From positions 62,001 to 126,000 of the forward strand of contig NZ_MASI01000001.1 of assembly GCF_001708935.1 (NCBI RefSeq): a stretch of 64,000 nucleotides of DNA, read 5' to 3'. Positions 1 through 10,299 of the stretch are shown piece after piece; positions within the stretch are counted from its first letter, which is position 1, and every line of letters begins with the position of its first letter. The notes under the pieces were generated by a model that was not told the origin of the DNA, made no database searches, and saw only the letters and a program-made list of their open reading frames with translations. This DNA comes from Methyloligella halotolerans (GTDB lineage: Bacteria; Pseudomonadota; Alphaproteobacteria; Rhizobiales; Methyloligellaceae). The translations under genes and the position numbers were made by a program.

Positions 1-669
1 GCGCTCCGCCATTACGGTCACGATTACGACAGGCCCGGGAAAGTGTTCGTCTGCGGATCCTGCGGCGCCTGGAATTCGGAGCCCGCGGTCGGTTTTGTGT
101 GCATGGATTGCGACACCCATAGCGATGCGGAAGCGATCGCCCGGCAGGACGTCTATGCCTATTCGCTCACGGCCAAGGCGCGCGAGCGGCTGACGGGGGA
201 TGCCCGGCCCATGCGCCGCGAGGCGCCGCAGATCGCCAATGGCAGAGTGCATGACAAGGCTCATGACAAGGCCCTTGGCGAGCCGGCCGGCGATAGGGCG
301 ATTGCGCTGCCGGAGGAGCTTCTGAGCAGCCTGCACAGCCTCGGACTGGACCCGAATGTCGGCCAGGAAATGTTCCAGGTGGTGGAGGTTCTCTACGGCG
401 CCGAGGACGGCATCGTGGCCCGGAGCGGCTACCCCTTGTTCGCCAAGCTGCGGCGGCTGTTCCTGGAGAATGTCGGCAATCTGCTCGCCGATTACGGCCG
501 GGTCGTGCCCGGCGAGCGGCGCGATTATCTCGTGCTCGCCGATGACGATGCTGCGAGCCTAGAAGCCTTTCTGACCAGAGCGTTCGCTCATTCCGAGGAG
601 ACGCTGGTCGAATCCCTGCGTCCCGAATACCGGCTGGTGCCGCGACAGGAGATCGTCGCCGCGTCATGA
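1..669 (+). CDS. Zinc-ribbon TackOD1-like domain protein, 5' end outside window
   Basis: The frame is open from base 1, so the GTG at 43 is probably internal and the true start lies upstream. The visible part begins with a four-cysteine zinc ribbon (CGSC about 25 residues from the window edge, then CMDC 16 residues later). A conserved-looking YDRPGK stretch precedes it and a VYAYSLT strand follows. This arrangement resembles the TackOD1 metal-binding output domain; that assignment is from memory of the family. The C-terminal 120 residues are alpha-helical-looking and unrecognised. The TGA stop overlaps the ATG of the glycosyltransferase by 4 bp (ATGA), so the two are probably translationally coupled. 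A regulatory role in polysaccharide production is inference from context only. Confidence 0.6.
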   Translation, partial: ALRHYGHDYDRPGKVFVCGSCGAWNSEPAVGFVCMDCDTHSDAEAIARQDVYAYSLTAKARERLTGDARPMRREAPQIANGRVHDKAHDKALGEPAGDRAIALPEELLSSLHSLGLDPNVGQEMFQVVEVLYGAEDGIVARSGYPLFAKLRRLFLENVGNLLADYGRVVPGERRDYLVLADDDAASLEAFLTRAFAHSEETLVESLRPEYRLVPRQEIVAAS

Positions 670-1955
670 GCGATATCGAATTCGGCCTTTCCATCATTAC
701 CGGGCAAAGCGGTCAGAGCGTCTTCGCGGTGTTCTGGTATTTCCTGCTGTTCGAGCTGCCGCGATACGGCATCGCCTTCATCTCAGTGAGCGTCGCTCCT
801 CTGGCGGTTTGGCTGCTGCCGTCACCGCGCCGCGCTGCGTCTCGCGTCGCCTCCTTCGACCGGCGCAACGTCACCGTGATCGTGGCGGGCCATAACGAGG
901 CGGACGTGATCGAGCGTTGCGTGCGCTCGCTCCACGAACAGTCTTTGCCTGCCCTGGAGATCATCGTGGTGAGCGATGGCTCCCGAGACGAGATGGCGGA
1001 GATATCCGCCCGGCTGGTGCGGGAAGGCCTTCTGACCCGGGCGCTCTCGACGGACATCCGCGGCGGCAAGTCCGCCGCCATGAATCTCGCGATTGCTGCG
1101 AGCCGGGGCGATATCATCGTGAATGCCGATGCGGATTGTTCCTACGACCGCTTCGCGCTCGCCAATATCGTGGAACCGTTCGCGGATCCGACGGTCGGTG
1201 GCGTCTCGGGCGATATCGTGCCGCGCAACGGCGATGCGAGCCTCACTTCCAAGATGCAGGCCATCGAGTATCTGCTGACCATCTCCATCGGGAAGCTGGT
1301 GGGCAACGCCACGGAGCAGGTGGTCTGCATGTCCGGCGCGTTCAGCGCCTTCCGCCGCGATGCCCTCGACGACGTCGCGGGATTCGATGTGGGCGGCGGC
1401 GAGGATCTCGACATCACCATCCGCCTGCGGGAGAACGGCTGGCGGGTCGTCTTCGCAGGCGAGGCCATCTGCTACACGGACGTGCCTGTGAAGACCTGGA
1501 CTCTGATCCGCCAGCGCCTGCGCTGGGAACGGGACTCGGTCTGGATCCGCTATCGCAAGCATCGCCGGCTGCTGCTTCCGTCCTGGTCGGGTTTCCGCCT
1601 GCTCGAAGCGTTCCACCAGTGGGATTTCCTCATCTTCAGCGTCGCCGCCGCGGTGATCTTTCCGGTCTATCTGATCTGGCTGTTCGGCGAGTACGGCTCT
1701 GTCGCCATCCCGATCCTGATCGCCATGCAGCTCGCCATGATGGTGGGCGACTTCATTCTGCTGGCCTTCGCCGATTTGGTGACCGGCCGGCCGGTCTTCG
1801 CTCAGAACGCCGTCTATATGCCGGCCTACTCGATCTACACCGGCTATTTCATGCGCTTCGTGCGGCTCTACGCCTATTTCGAGGAACTCTTCCTGTTCGG
1901 CTCCCGGCGCGACAACTACGTGCCGGCCAAAGTGCGCGCGGTGCGCCCGTGGTGA
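666..1955 (+). CDS. Processive family-2 glycosyltransferase, membrane-bound
   Basis: A 429-residue inner-membrane GT2 enzyme. One or two membrane segments lie at residues 18-52, the cytoplasmic catalytic domain is about 65-300, and three or four membrane segments lie at about 315-410. Processive-synthase signatures are all present: D104 in VVSDGS, the D155-A-D157 metal-binding motif, E246-D247 in GGGEDLD, and Q283RLRW, equivalent to the QxxRW motif of cellulose, hyaluronan and chitin synthases. It should therefore polymerise a beta-linked glycan from a nucleotide sugar, but the sugar cannot be told from sequence. It is 4 bp upstream of an HlyD-like protein and overlaps the zinc-ribbon gene, which supports a dedicated polysaccharide synthesis and export operon. 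No PilZ domain is visible. Confidence 0.85.
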   Translation: MSDIEFGLSIITGQSGQSVFAVFWYFLLFELPRYGIAFISVSVAPLAVWLLPSPRRAASRVASFDRRNVTVIVAGHNEADVIERCVRSLHEQSLPALEIIVVSDGSRDEMAEISARLVREGLLTRALSTDIRGGKSAAMNLAIAASRGDIIVNADADCSYDRFALANIVEPFADPTVGGVSGDIVPRNGDASLTSKMQAIEYLLTISIGKLVGNATEQVVCMSGAFSAFRRDALDDVAGFDVGGGEDLDITIRLRENGWRVVFAGEAICYTDVPVKTWTLIRQRLRWERDSVWIRYRKHRRLLLPSWSGFRLLEAFHQWDFLIFSVAAAVIFPVYLIWLFGEYGSVAIPILIAMQLAMMVGDFILLAFADLVTGRPVFAQNAVYMPAYSIYTGYFMRFVRLYAYFEELFLFGSRRDNYVPAKVRAVRPW

Positions 1956-1959
1956 CGTC

Positions 1960-2993
1960 ATGCTGAAAATCCATAAGCGCCCAAGCGTCGACAAGCTGGT
2001 GAGCGAGCAGCGGGTGGAATCCGCCTCCTGGGGGCGGCGCATTTATCTCGCTCTCCTCGCGATGCTCGGCCTCGTCATCCTCAACTACCTGTTCGGCGAC
2101 ATGGTCTTCCTGCGTGCCGAAGGCATCCTGCTAACCGATCGCGATGTGGTTGCTGCCACTTATCCCGGCCAGGTGGTTAAGGTCGAAGTCACCGAGGGCC
2201 AGGAGGTGAAGAAGGGCGCGGTGCTGGTGCGCATGGAATCGGCCCAGATGGTGCGGGACATTGCCGAACTCACCCTGAAAGCGGCGGATCTCATCGAGAA
2301 GAATGCGCAGCTGCAGATCAAGTTCGGGGTCGTGAAGACGCTGCTTCCGCTTGCCGAGCGGCATTTGCAGGAGAGCGCCGCCACGCTGGACGATTTCGAT
2401 GCGCTGGAAGACAAGGGGCTGGTCTCCAACCTGCGCATGAACGACGCGGTGGAGAACAAGTTCGACGCCTCGCAGAAGCTGGCGGAGCTGCAGAGCCAGC
2501 GGAAGCTGTACGAGACCCAGCTTCCGAATGTCGTGGAATCCTCCAAGCGGGCGATTGGGGCACTGAACAGCCTGAAGACGATCTATGCCAATGGCGTGAT
2601 CGTCGCCAGCCGGGACGGAACCGTGGGGCCGAAGGTTCCGACCCAAGGGCAGGCGGTCAATTTCGGCGACGACCTCCTGACGCTCTACGGCTCCGAGACC
2701 TACGTGCTCGCCTACCTCTCCAGCGACTACCTGTTCGAAGTGGAGCCGGGCGAGAGGGTGCGCGTGAGCAGCGGCTCCCGCACCGTGGAAGGGCGTATCG
2801 AGGCCGTGCTCGGCGTCGCGGATGCGTTGCCGCCGGAGTTCCAGAATCTCTTCAAGCCGCGGGATCGCGGTCGGCTCGTGCGCATCGCGGTCGACGGTGG
2901 GGAGTTCGCGGTCGCCCAGAAGGTCAGCGTGCGCGGCTGCTGGCTGATTTGCGATGGGCGCGAATGGCTGGCGTCGCGCTGGGATGAGGTCCG

Positions 2994-2997
<4 letters not shown>
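1960..2997 (+). CDS. HlyD/EmrA-like membrane fusion protein
   Basis: A 345-residue membrane fusion (periplasmic adaptor) protein. It has a short cytoplasmic N-terminus, a single membrane segment at about 28-48, a split biotinyl-lipoyl-like domain (first half about 55-95, VAATYPGQVVKVEVTEGQEV; second half about 205-230, NGVIVASRDGTVG), a central helical hairpin at about 95-200, and a beta-barrel domain at about 235-300. No transporter or outer-membrane channel gene is adjacent. The likely partner is the glycosyltransferase immediately upstream, analogous to Alg44-like adaptors in alginate systems. Its stop overlaps the start of the hybrid kinase gene by 4 bp. The substrate is unknown. Confidence 0.8.
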
Positions 2998-5498
<2,501 letters not shown>

Positions 5499-5663
5499 GG
5501 TCGCGGCCTCCCGATTCTTCCCTCACCTTCAGTCGATTATTCCGTTCCGCTTCGAATGGCCGGTTGCGTGCGCCTCGGGCAGAGGTCTACGATTCGAGCG
5601 AATCGGGTGCTTTGCCGCGGTTGAGGGCGGAGCGCCGAATGGGACCTGACATCGAGGTGTGGC

Positions 5664-6110
5664 ATGCGGTGGCTTTCGGCTTTCGCTTTGGTTTGCGCGC
5701 TGTGGCCGGCTTCGGCCGGCGCCGCGGACGCAGATAGCGACTCTCCGGCGATGGAGACGCCGCAAGCGACGCCGGCGGCGGAGCAATCGGGGACGAGCGT
5801 GCCGGAAGCGGCCAAGGTGCCGGCCGAGAAGCCTGTGGCGCCTGCCGATCCCGAACCGGCGGAAGATCCCGTCGAACGCGGCCAGGCCATCGCGGAGGCC
5901 AATTGCGGCCGCTGTCACGCGGTCGGCGACGCCGGCGCCAGCCCCGAGCCCATGGCGCCGCCCTTTCGGGAACTGCACAAGCTCTACCCAGTCGAATCCC
6001 TGGCGGAAAGCCTGGCGGAGGGCATCGTCACGGGCCATCCGGACATGCCCGCGTTCGAGCTCACCGCGCCCCAGGTCAATGCCCTCATAAGCTATCTGAA
6101 GACGTTGTAG
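5664..6110 (+). CDS. Periplasmic class I cytochrome c
   Basis: A 148-residue secreted protein with a Sec signal peptide (cleavage after ASAGAA, about residue 21). A linker of about 45 residues rich in Pro, Ala and Glu follows, then a single cytochrome c domain. The heme-binding motif is C81-GR-C84-H85. The probable axial methionine is in GHPDMPAFEL about 45 residues later. It likely carries electrons in the periplasm, but the partner oxidase or dehydrogenase is not in the window. The next gene, 12 bp downstream, encodes a second cytochrome c, so the pair is probably co-transcribed. It lies 165 bp after the kinase gene with no clear terminator between. Confidence 0.85.
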   Translation: MRWLSAFALVCALWPASAGAADADSDSPAMETPQATPAAEQSGTSVPEAAKVPAEKPVAPADPEPAEDPVERGQAIAEANCGRCHAVGDAGASPEPMAPPFRELHKLYPVESLAESLAEGIVTGHPDMPAFELTAPQVNALISYLKTL

Positions 6111-6122
6111 CGAGGCCCAGCC

Positions 6123-6482
6123 ATGGCATATCGATTCTGCGTTTCTCTCGTGACGATTGCTCTGGCGGGACTTCTATGGACCGCGCCTGCGTCAGCCGCG
6201 GGCATCGCGGTCAGCGGAAAGCAGATCGCGGAGCAGTGGTGCTCCACCTGTCATCTGGTGGGTCCGAAGCAGGAATCGGCGCCGGCCGTGGGCACGCCGA
6301 CCTTCCTGGCGATCTCGAAGAAATACGGCGACAGCGTCGATATGCTGACGGGTTTCCTCGCCGATCCTCACCCGCCCATGCCGTCCCTTTCGCTCACGCG
6401 GCAGGAGATCAGCGATCTGGTGGCCTATATCGGCAGCCTGGATAAGGGCGAGGCGAAGCCTGCGCCCGGCGCGGCCGAGTAG
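6123..6482 (+). CDS. Small periplasmic class I cytochrome c
   Basis: A 119-residue monoheme cytochrome c. It has a Sec signal peptide with cleavage after ASAAG (about residue 26). The heme motif is C40-ST-C43-H44 and the likely axial methionine lies in DPHPPMPSLSL. The C-terminus after the domain is short and Ala/Pro-rich. It belongs to the same cytochrome subfamily as its upstream neighbour (both have a HPxMP ligand loop), so the pair may derive from a duplication. The redox partner is not visible. Confidence 0.85.
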   Translation: MAYRFCVSLVTIALAGLLWTAPASAAGIAVSGKQIAEQWCSTCHLVGPKQESAPAVGTPTFLAISKKYGDSVDMLTGFLADPHPPMPSLSLTRQEISDLVAYIGSLDKGEAKPAPGAAE

Positions 6483-6510
6483 GCCTGCGCCGGTACTTGG
6501 CGCTGCCCGG

Positions 6511-6921
6511 TTAATCGCAGATCGATTCTTCGAGGCGCCCGGCGGCGGAGAGATAGTCCTCGCCGTAGATGGTGGACTTGGAGTCCTCGATCACCTGGAT
6601 GCCCTTGCGCACGTCTGCGCAGTTTTGGTCGGGATCGCCGCCCGCCATGGCCCGGTTCACGTAGTAGGTGCCAACCAAATCGTTTTCGTAAGGGGCGTCC
6701 TCGATCAGGCGGGTGCAGGCGTCGATCCTCACTTGAGGGGACGTGCCGCCTTCGTCGTCGCGGCAGAGCGCCTGATCCTTCTTGCCCTCCTCGACTTCGG
6801 CCATGAAGTCTTCGAACGAGTAACCGTCGTCCTGGGCCCGGGCGGGATCTGGTGCGGCGGAGGCGATGACCACCGTCAACGCGCCGAAGACGAAAGAAAC
6901 GAAGAAGATCCGTGCTGCCAT
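6511..6921 (-). CDS. Small secreted protein with one TPR-like segment
   Basis: A 136-residue protein with a Sec signal peptide (cleavage after ARAQ, about residue 30). The mature part has four cysteines, which could form two disulfides, and a segment (RIDACTRLIEDAPYENDLVGTYYVNRA) resembling one tetratricopeptide repeat. I do not recognise a family and assign no function. It faces the cytochrome genes convergently and is followed upstream by the PRC-barrel gene on the same strand. Confidence 0.65.
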   Translation of the reverse strand: MAARIFFVSFVFGALTVVIASAAPDPARAQDDGYSFEDFMAEVEEGKKDQALCRDDEGGTSPQVRIDACTRLIEDAPYENDLVGTYYVNRAMAGGDPDQNCADVRKGIQVIEDSKSTIYGEDYLSAAGRLEESICD

Positions 6922-7054
6922 GACTTCAACCCCCCTGTAGAAGTCTTATAGCAGACCAGTCAGGCTTGAAAAGCGGGGCGGCCGGTCCGGTACCGCAGGC
7001 ATCGAGGCGGGATACTATGAGCCGGGCATGTCGGTGCGGGCAGCAGAGCAGACA

Positions 7055-7087
7055 TTAAAAGAGCGGCCCGGAAATCCGGACCGCTCC
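7055..7087 (-). terminator. Rho-independent terminator of the PRC-barrel gene
   Basis: On the minus strand, 26 bp after the stop codon at 7113, there is an 11-bp G+C-rich stem (GAGCGGTCCGG paired with CCGGGCCGCTC, one G-U pair) with a short ATTT loop. TTTT follows directly (AAAA at 7057-7060 on the plus strand). This is a good intrinsic terminator. Confidence 0.8.
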
Positions 7088-7112
7088 GAAATCGTCATCT
7101 CAAGGCGTTCGC

Positions 7113-7490
7113 CTAGGACTTATCCTTCCAGTCCGGCAGTTTCTCGATCTCGTCCTTGGTCAGGGTGGTGCTCAACTTGTTGTCCTTGAACTCCACATCA
7201 TCCATGCCGAGGATCACTTCCCTCTCGCCGATTCCGAAATAGCCGCCGACATCGACCGAGAGAGCCGAGACTTCGCCGTCCGGCGTCGCCAGCACGTCCT
7301 CGACCTCGCCGATGGTCTCACCGTCGGCGCCGATGACGTCCATATCCTCAACCTGGTCGACGGTCTTGCCGAAGGCTTCCACCTGGGTGGTGTCGTCCTC
7401 GACCTCGATGAGCGTCTGGGCAGCGGTCACTGCCGTGGCGGATGCCAGGAGCAGCGCGGCGGCCGAAGCGACAATCATTGGGCGTTTCAT
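7113..7490 (-). CDS. Secreted PRC-barrel domain protein
   Basis: A 125-residue protein with a Sec signal peptide (cleavage after TAVTAA, about residue 24) followed by a single PRC-barrel domain at about 40-115. The domain shows the usual pattern: DVIGADGETIGEVEDVL, then a glycine-rich turn, then EREVILGMDDVEF. Periplasmic PRC-barrel proteins of this size are common in Hyphomicrobiales, but their role is poorly defined. The gene is monocistronic, with its own terminator downstream and an AGGAGG-like ribosome site (CGAAAGGAGGACC) just upstream of the ATG. Confidence 0.8.
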   Translation of the reverse strand: MKRPMIVASAAALLLASATAVTAAQTLIEVEDDTTQVEAFGKTVDQVEDMDVIGADGETIGEVEDVLATPDGEVSALSVDVGGYFGIGEREVILGMDDVEFKDNKLSTTLTKDEIEKLPDWKDKS

Positions 7491-7632
7491 GGTTGGTCCT
7501 CCTTTCGAGAAATCGTTGAAGGATCAACGGGTAAGGGCGCTCACACGTTCCAGCAGTTCTTTGTTGTGCTTCCAAAAATCCCTGTTGCGCCGGGAAGGTT
7601 GACCATATTTCCGCCACCGCCCGTCCAAATTC

Positions 7633-7661
7633 TTGACGCAGGTCTGAACAGCGAATTAACG
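7633..7661 (+). promoter_or_regulatory. Sigma-70-type promoter of the riboswitch-TonB receptor unit
   Basis: TTGACG at 7633-7638, a 17-bp spacer, and TTAACG at 7656-7661. The expected start (about 7668) falls exactly where the cobalamin aptamer begins, which is strong positional support. The promoter of the cbtB riboswitch has the same architecture. Confidence 0.7.
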
Positions 7662-7669
7662 TCTGCGGC

Positions 7670-7834
7670 GACGGTTCCCAATCGGGATCAAAAGGGAACA
7701 CGGTGCGAGCCTCGCTCAATTCCGTGACTGCCCCCGCAACTGTAAGCGGCGAGCTTCCTGCCATTACGTCACTGGGCATTTCGCCTGGGAAGACGGCAGG
7801 CGGCAAAGACCCGCGAGTCAGGAGACCTGCCGTC
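7670..7834 (+). promoter_or_regulatory. Cobalamin riboswitch
   Basis: The conserved cobalamin elements occur in order: GGGAACACGGTG (about 7704-7715), TGCCCCCGCAACTGTAAGC (about 7729-7747), CACTGGG followed by GGGAAG (about 7769-7795), and the B12 box GAGTCAGGAGACCTGCC (7815-7831). GACGG at 7670-7674 pairs with CCGTC at 7830-7834 to close P1. It lies 130 bp upstream of the TonB-dependent receptor, so adenosylcobalamin is expected to repress receptor synthesis. Confidence 0.95.
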
Positions 7835-7926
7835 GGCCGCGGTCATGCGCGAACAAGTTGGGCGGGGTGTCTCGACTGGTGCTGATCCATTGCGCGTTCA
7901 TTTCAAGCGCTGGGAGAGGGACTCGT

Positions 7927-7956
7927 TCGCGGTGACGTGACTTCATCACCGCGAGG
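7927..7956 (+). promoter_or_regulatory. Hairpin overlapping the ribosome binding site (likely expression platform)
   Basis: A 9-bp stem (TCGCGGTGA at 7927-7935 with TCACCGCGA at 7946-7954) runs into GAGG (7953-7956), the only Shine-Dalgarno-like sequence before the GTG at 7965. No T-run follows. This fits translational control by ribosome-site sequestration rather than transcription termination. The matching anti-sequestering strand in or near the riboswitch has not been worked out. Confidence 0.5.
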
Positions 7957-7964
7957 ATATTCCC

Positions 7965-10280
7965 GTGTTTTCCAAAAATTGGCTTGCTCGCTTCGCCCGT
8001 CCGGCGAAGACGATTTCCGTTGTTTCAATTTCCACCGTTTGTCTGTCTGTGGTCGGTCTCGGCGCGCCCTCCGGCGGTGCCTTCGCCCAGGATGAGCCGG
8101 GTGGGGGAGGCGATGCCTTCGAGCTCGATCCCATCGTGGTGGAGGCGCCGAATCAGGCGCCCGCGCCGCGTCCCAGCGCCAATGGGAGCCGGCGATCTTC
8201 CGCACCGGCCTCGATCCCGGTGGCAACCCCGGTCGACGCTGCCGGTCCCGTTAAACCCACCGGAGAGACGGGGCTTCAGCCCGACAGCCTCAACCTGAAC
8301 AGCGAGGCCGAGAGCGGCAGCCGTCTCGGGCTGACCCCGTTCGAGACCCCGGCCAGCATCGACATCATCTCCAACGAGACCATGGTCGAGCGTGGACAGA
8401 AGACGGTCCATGAGGCGGTGACCCAGGATGCGCCGGGCATCACGTGGCTTGGCGCTCCGGGCAATGGCGGCGGGTCCTACAGCGCGCGCGGCTTCGACGG
8501 CGTCAATTCGGTGATGAACCTCTACGACGGCACGCGATTCTATGTCGGGTCGGGAACGCTGACCTATCCGTTCGACACCTGGAGCGCGGAGCGCATCGAG
8601 GTGCTGCACGGCCCGGCCTCGGTGCTCTACGGCGAAGGCGCTATCGGCGGCATCATCAACGTCGTGCCGAAGAAACCGACCTTCGAACGCATCAATCGCG
8701 GTGAGATCTCGTTCAGCGACCAGGGCGAGAAGCGGGCGGCCTGGGATAGCGGCGGGGCCATCAGCGACAAGGTCGCCTACCGGCTCAACATCGCCGGTAC
8801 GGACACAGACGGCTGGCTGGATCAGAACGGCGACTTCAAGAATCTGATGATCGCCGGCTCGATCCTCTACGAGGTCAATCCGGACCTGAAGATCACCCTG
8901 TCGAACGATTACGGCTATCAGGAGCCGCTCCGGTATTTCGGCACGCCGCTGGTGGATGGGCGCATCCTGAGCGGCACGCGGTTCAACAACTACAACGTCA
9001 ATGACAGCGTGGTGGAGTTCCGGGACAACTGGACCCAGCTGAAGGCCGAGTGGACGCCGACCGAGAACCTGACGTTTCGCAATACGGCCTATTACGTGAC
9101 CTCGGACCGCCATTGGCGGAATGCCGAGAGCTATCTCTACCAGCCCGTCTCAAACGATGTCTTCCGTGACGTCTATATCGAGATCCTCCATGAGCAGGAG
9201 CAGATCGGAAACCGGTTCGATGCGAGCTTGAAGCACAACCTGATGGGCATGAAGAACGAAGTGCTGGTCGGCTTCGACGTCAACCATGTCGACTTCAAGC
9301 ACATCAACAATTCGCCTTATGGGGGAAGCTCGACGGTCGACCTCTACAATCCCGCCCCCGGGCGGTTCCTGCGGGTCGATCCGACGACGCCGGGCTTCAA
9401 ATCGAAGCTGAACCAGGCCTCCGTCTTCGCAGAGAACCATCTGCATCTGACGGATACGGTCTCGCTGCTGGCAGGGCTCCGCTACGACGCGCCGGACGTG
9501 GAGAAGATCGATCTCCGAAACCCGACCAACAGCTTCGGCAAGAGCTTCGACACGGTGAGTTGGCGCGTCGGCGCGGTCTGGAACCCGTTCGAGAACACGG
9601 CGCTTTATGCGCAATACTCGACGGGCACGGATCCGGTCACCAGCCTGCTCACCATGAGCGTCGCTTATGACGATTTCGAGCTGTCCACCGGGCGGCAGAT
9701 CGAAGCCGGCATCAAGCAGCGCTTCTGGAACGACCGGGCGGAGCTGACCCTCGCCGGCTACCGGATCGAGAAGGACAATCTCCTCACCACCGATCCGTTC
9801 AATCCGGCGCTGACGGTGCAGGTCGGGGAGCAATCCTCCAAGGGCGTCGAGGCCGCGTTGTCGGTGAAGGTGACGGACACGATCCAGGCCGACGGCAATC
9901 TCGCGTTGCTGCACGCCCAGTACGACAACTTCACCCAGTCGTCGGGCGGGACGGTCGTCTCTTATGCAGGCAACACGCCGCGAAACGTGCCGGAGCAGGT
10001 GGCCAATCTTTGGCTGAGCTGGGCATTTGCCCCGAAATGGACTGCGCGCGGGGGGCTGCAATATGTCGGCAGCGTCTATAGCGATTACGCCAATCAGAAT
10101 GAGCGGCCGAGCTATACGGTGGTGAACGCCATCCTCGACTATCGGGTCACCGAGAAATCGGTGCTCAGCCTGCGCGGCTTCAACCTGTTCGACGAGGTCT
10201 ACGCCCAGACGGGCAACACGGATATGTGGCGCCTGGGTCAGCCGCGGACCTTCGAGCTTACCTACAATATCGGCTTCTGA
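7965..10280 (+). CDS. TonB-dependent outer membrane receptor, riboswitch-controlled, probable corrinoid uptake
   Basis: A 771-residue TonB-dependent receptor. It has a Sec signal peptide (cleavage near GAFAQ, about residue 42), a TonB-box-like DPIVVEAP at about 53-60, a plug domain at about 115-235 (ETPASIDIISNETM to ASVLYGEGAIGGIINVVPKKP), then a 22-strand barrel ending in a terminal Phe (ELTYNIGF). The start is GTG. By sequence it is closer to siderophore-type receptors (ferrichrome/catecholate-like) than to the 600-residue BtuB of enterics. The upstream cobalamin riboswitch and the convergent cob operon 19 bp downstream nevertheless make a corrinoid the best guess for substrate. No btuCDF transporter genes are in the window. 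Confidence 0.85.
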   Translation: MFSKNWLARFARPAKTISVVSISTVCLSVVGLGAPSGGAFAQDEPGGGGDAFELDPIVVEAPNQAPAPRPSANGSRRSSAPASIPVATPVDAAGPVKPTGETGLQPDSLNLNSEAESGSRLGLTPFETPASIDIISNETMVERGQKTVHEAVTQDAPGITWLGAPGNGGGSYSARGFDGVNSVMNLYDGTRFYVGSGTLTYPFDTWSAERIEVLHGPASVLYGEGAIGGIINVVPKKPTFERINRGEISFSDQGEKRAAWDSGGAISDKVAYRLNIAGTDTDGWLDQNGDFKNLMIAGSILYEVNPDLKITLSNDYGYQEPLRYFGTPLVDGRILSGTRFNNYNVNDSVVEFRDNWTQLKAEWTPTENLTFRNTAYYVTSDRHWRNAESYLYQPVSNDVFRDVYIEILHEQEQIGNRFDASLKHNLMGMKNEVLVGFDVNHVDFKHINNSPYGGSSTVDLYNPAPGRFLRVDPTTPGFKSKLNQASVFAENHLHLTDTVSLLAGLRYDAPDVEKIDLRNPTNSFGKSFDTVSWRVGAVWNPFENTALYAQYSTGTDPVTSLLTMSVAYDDFELSTGRQIEAGIKQRFWNDRAELTLAGYRIEKDNLLTTDPFNPALTVQVGEQSSKGVEAALSVKVTDTIQADGNLALLHAQYDNFTQSSGGTVVSYAGNTPRNVPEQVANLWLSWAFAPKWTARGGLQYVGSVYSDYANQNERPSYTVVNAILDYRVTEKSVLSLRGFNLFDEVYAQTGNTDMWRLGQPRTFELTYNIGF

Positions 10281-10299
10281 GCGAGCGGAGGTGCGGGCC

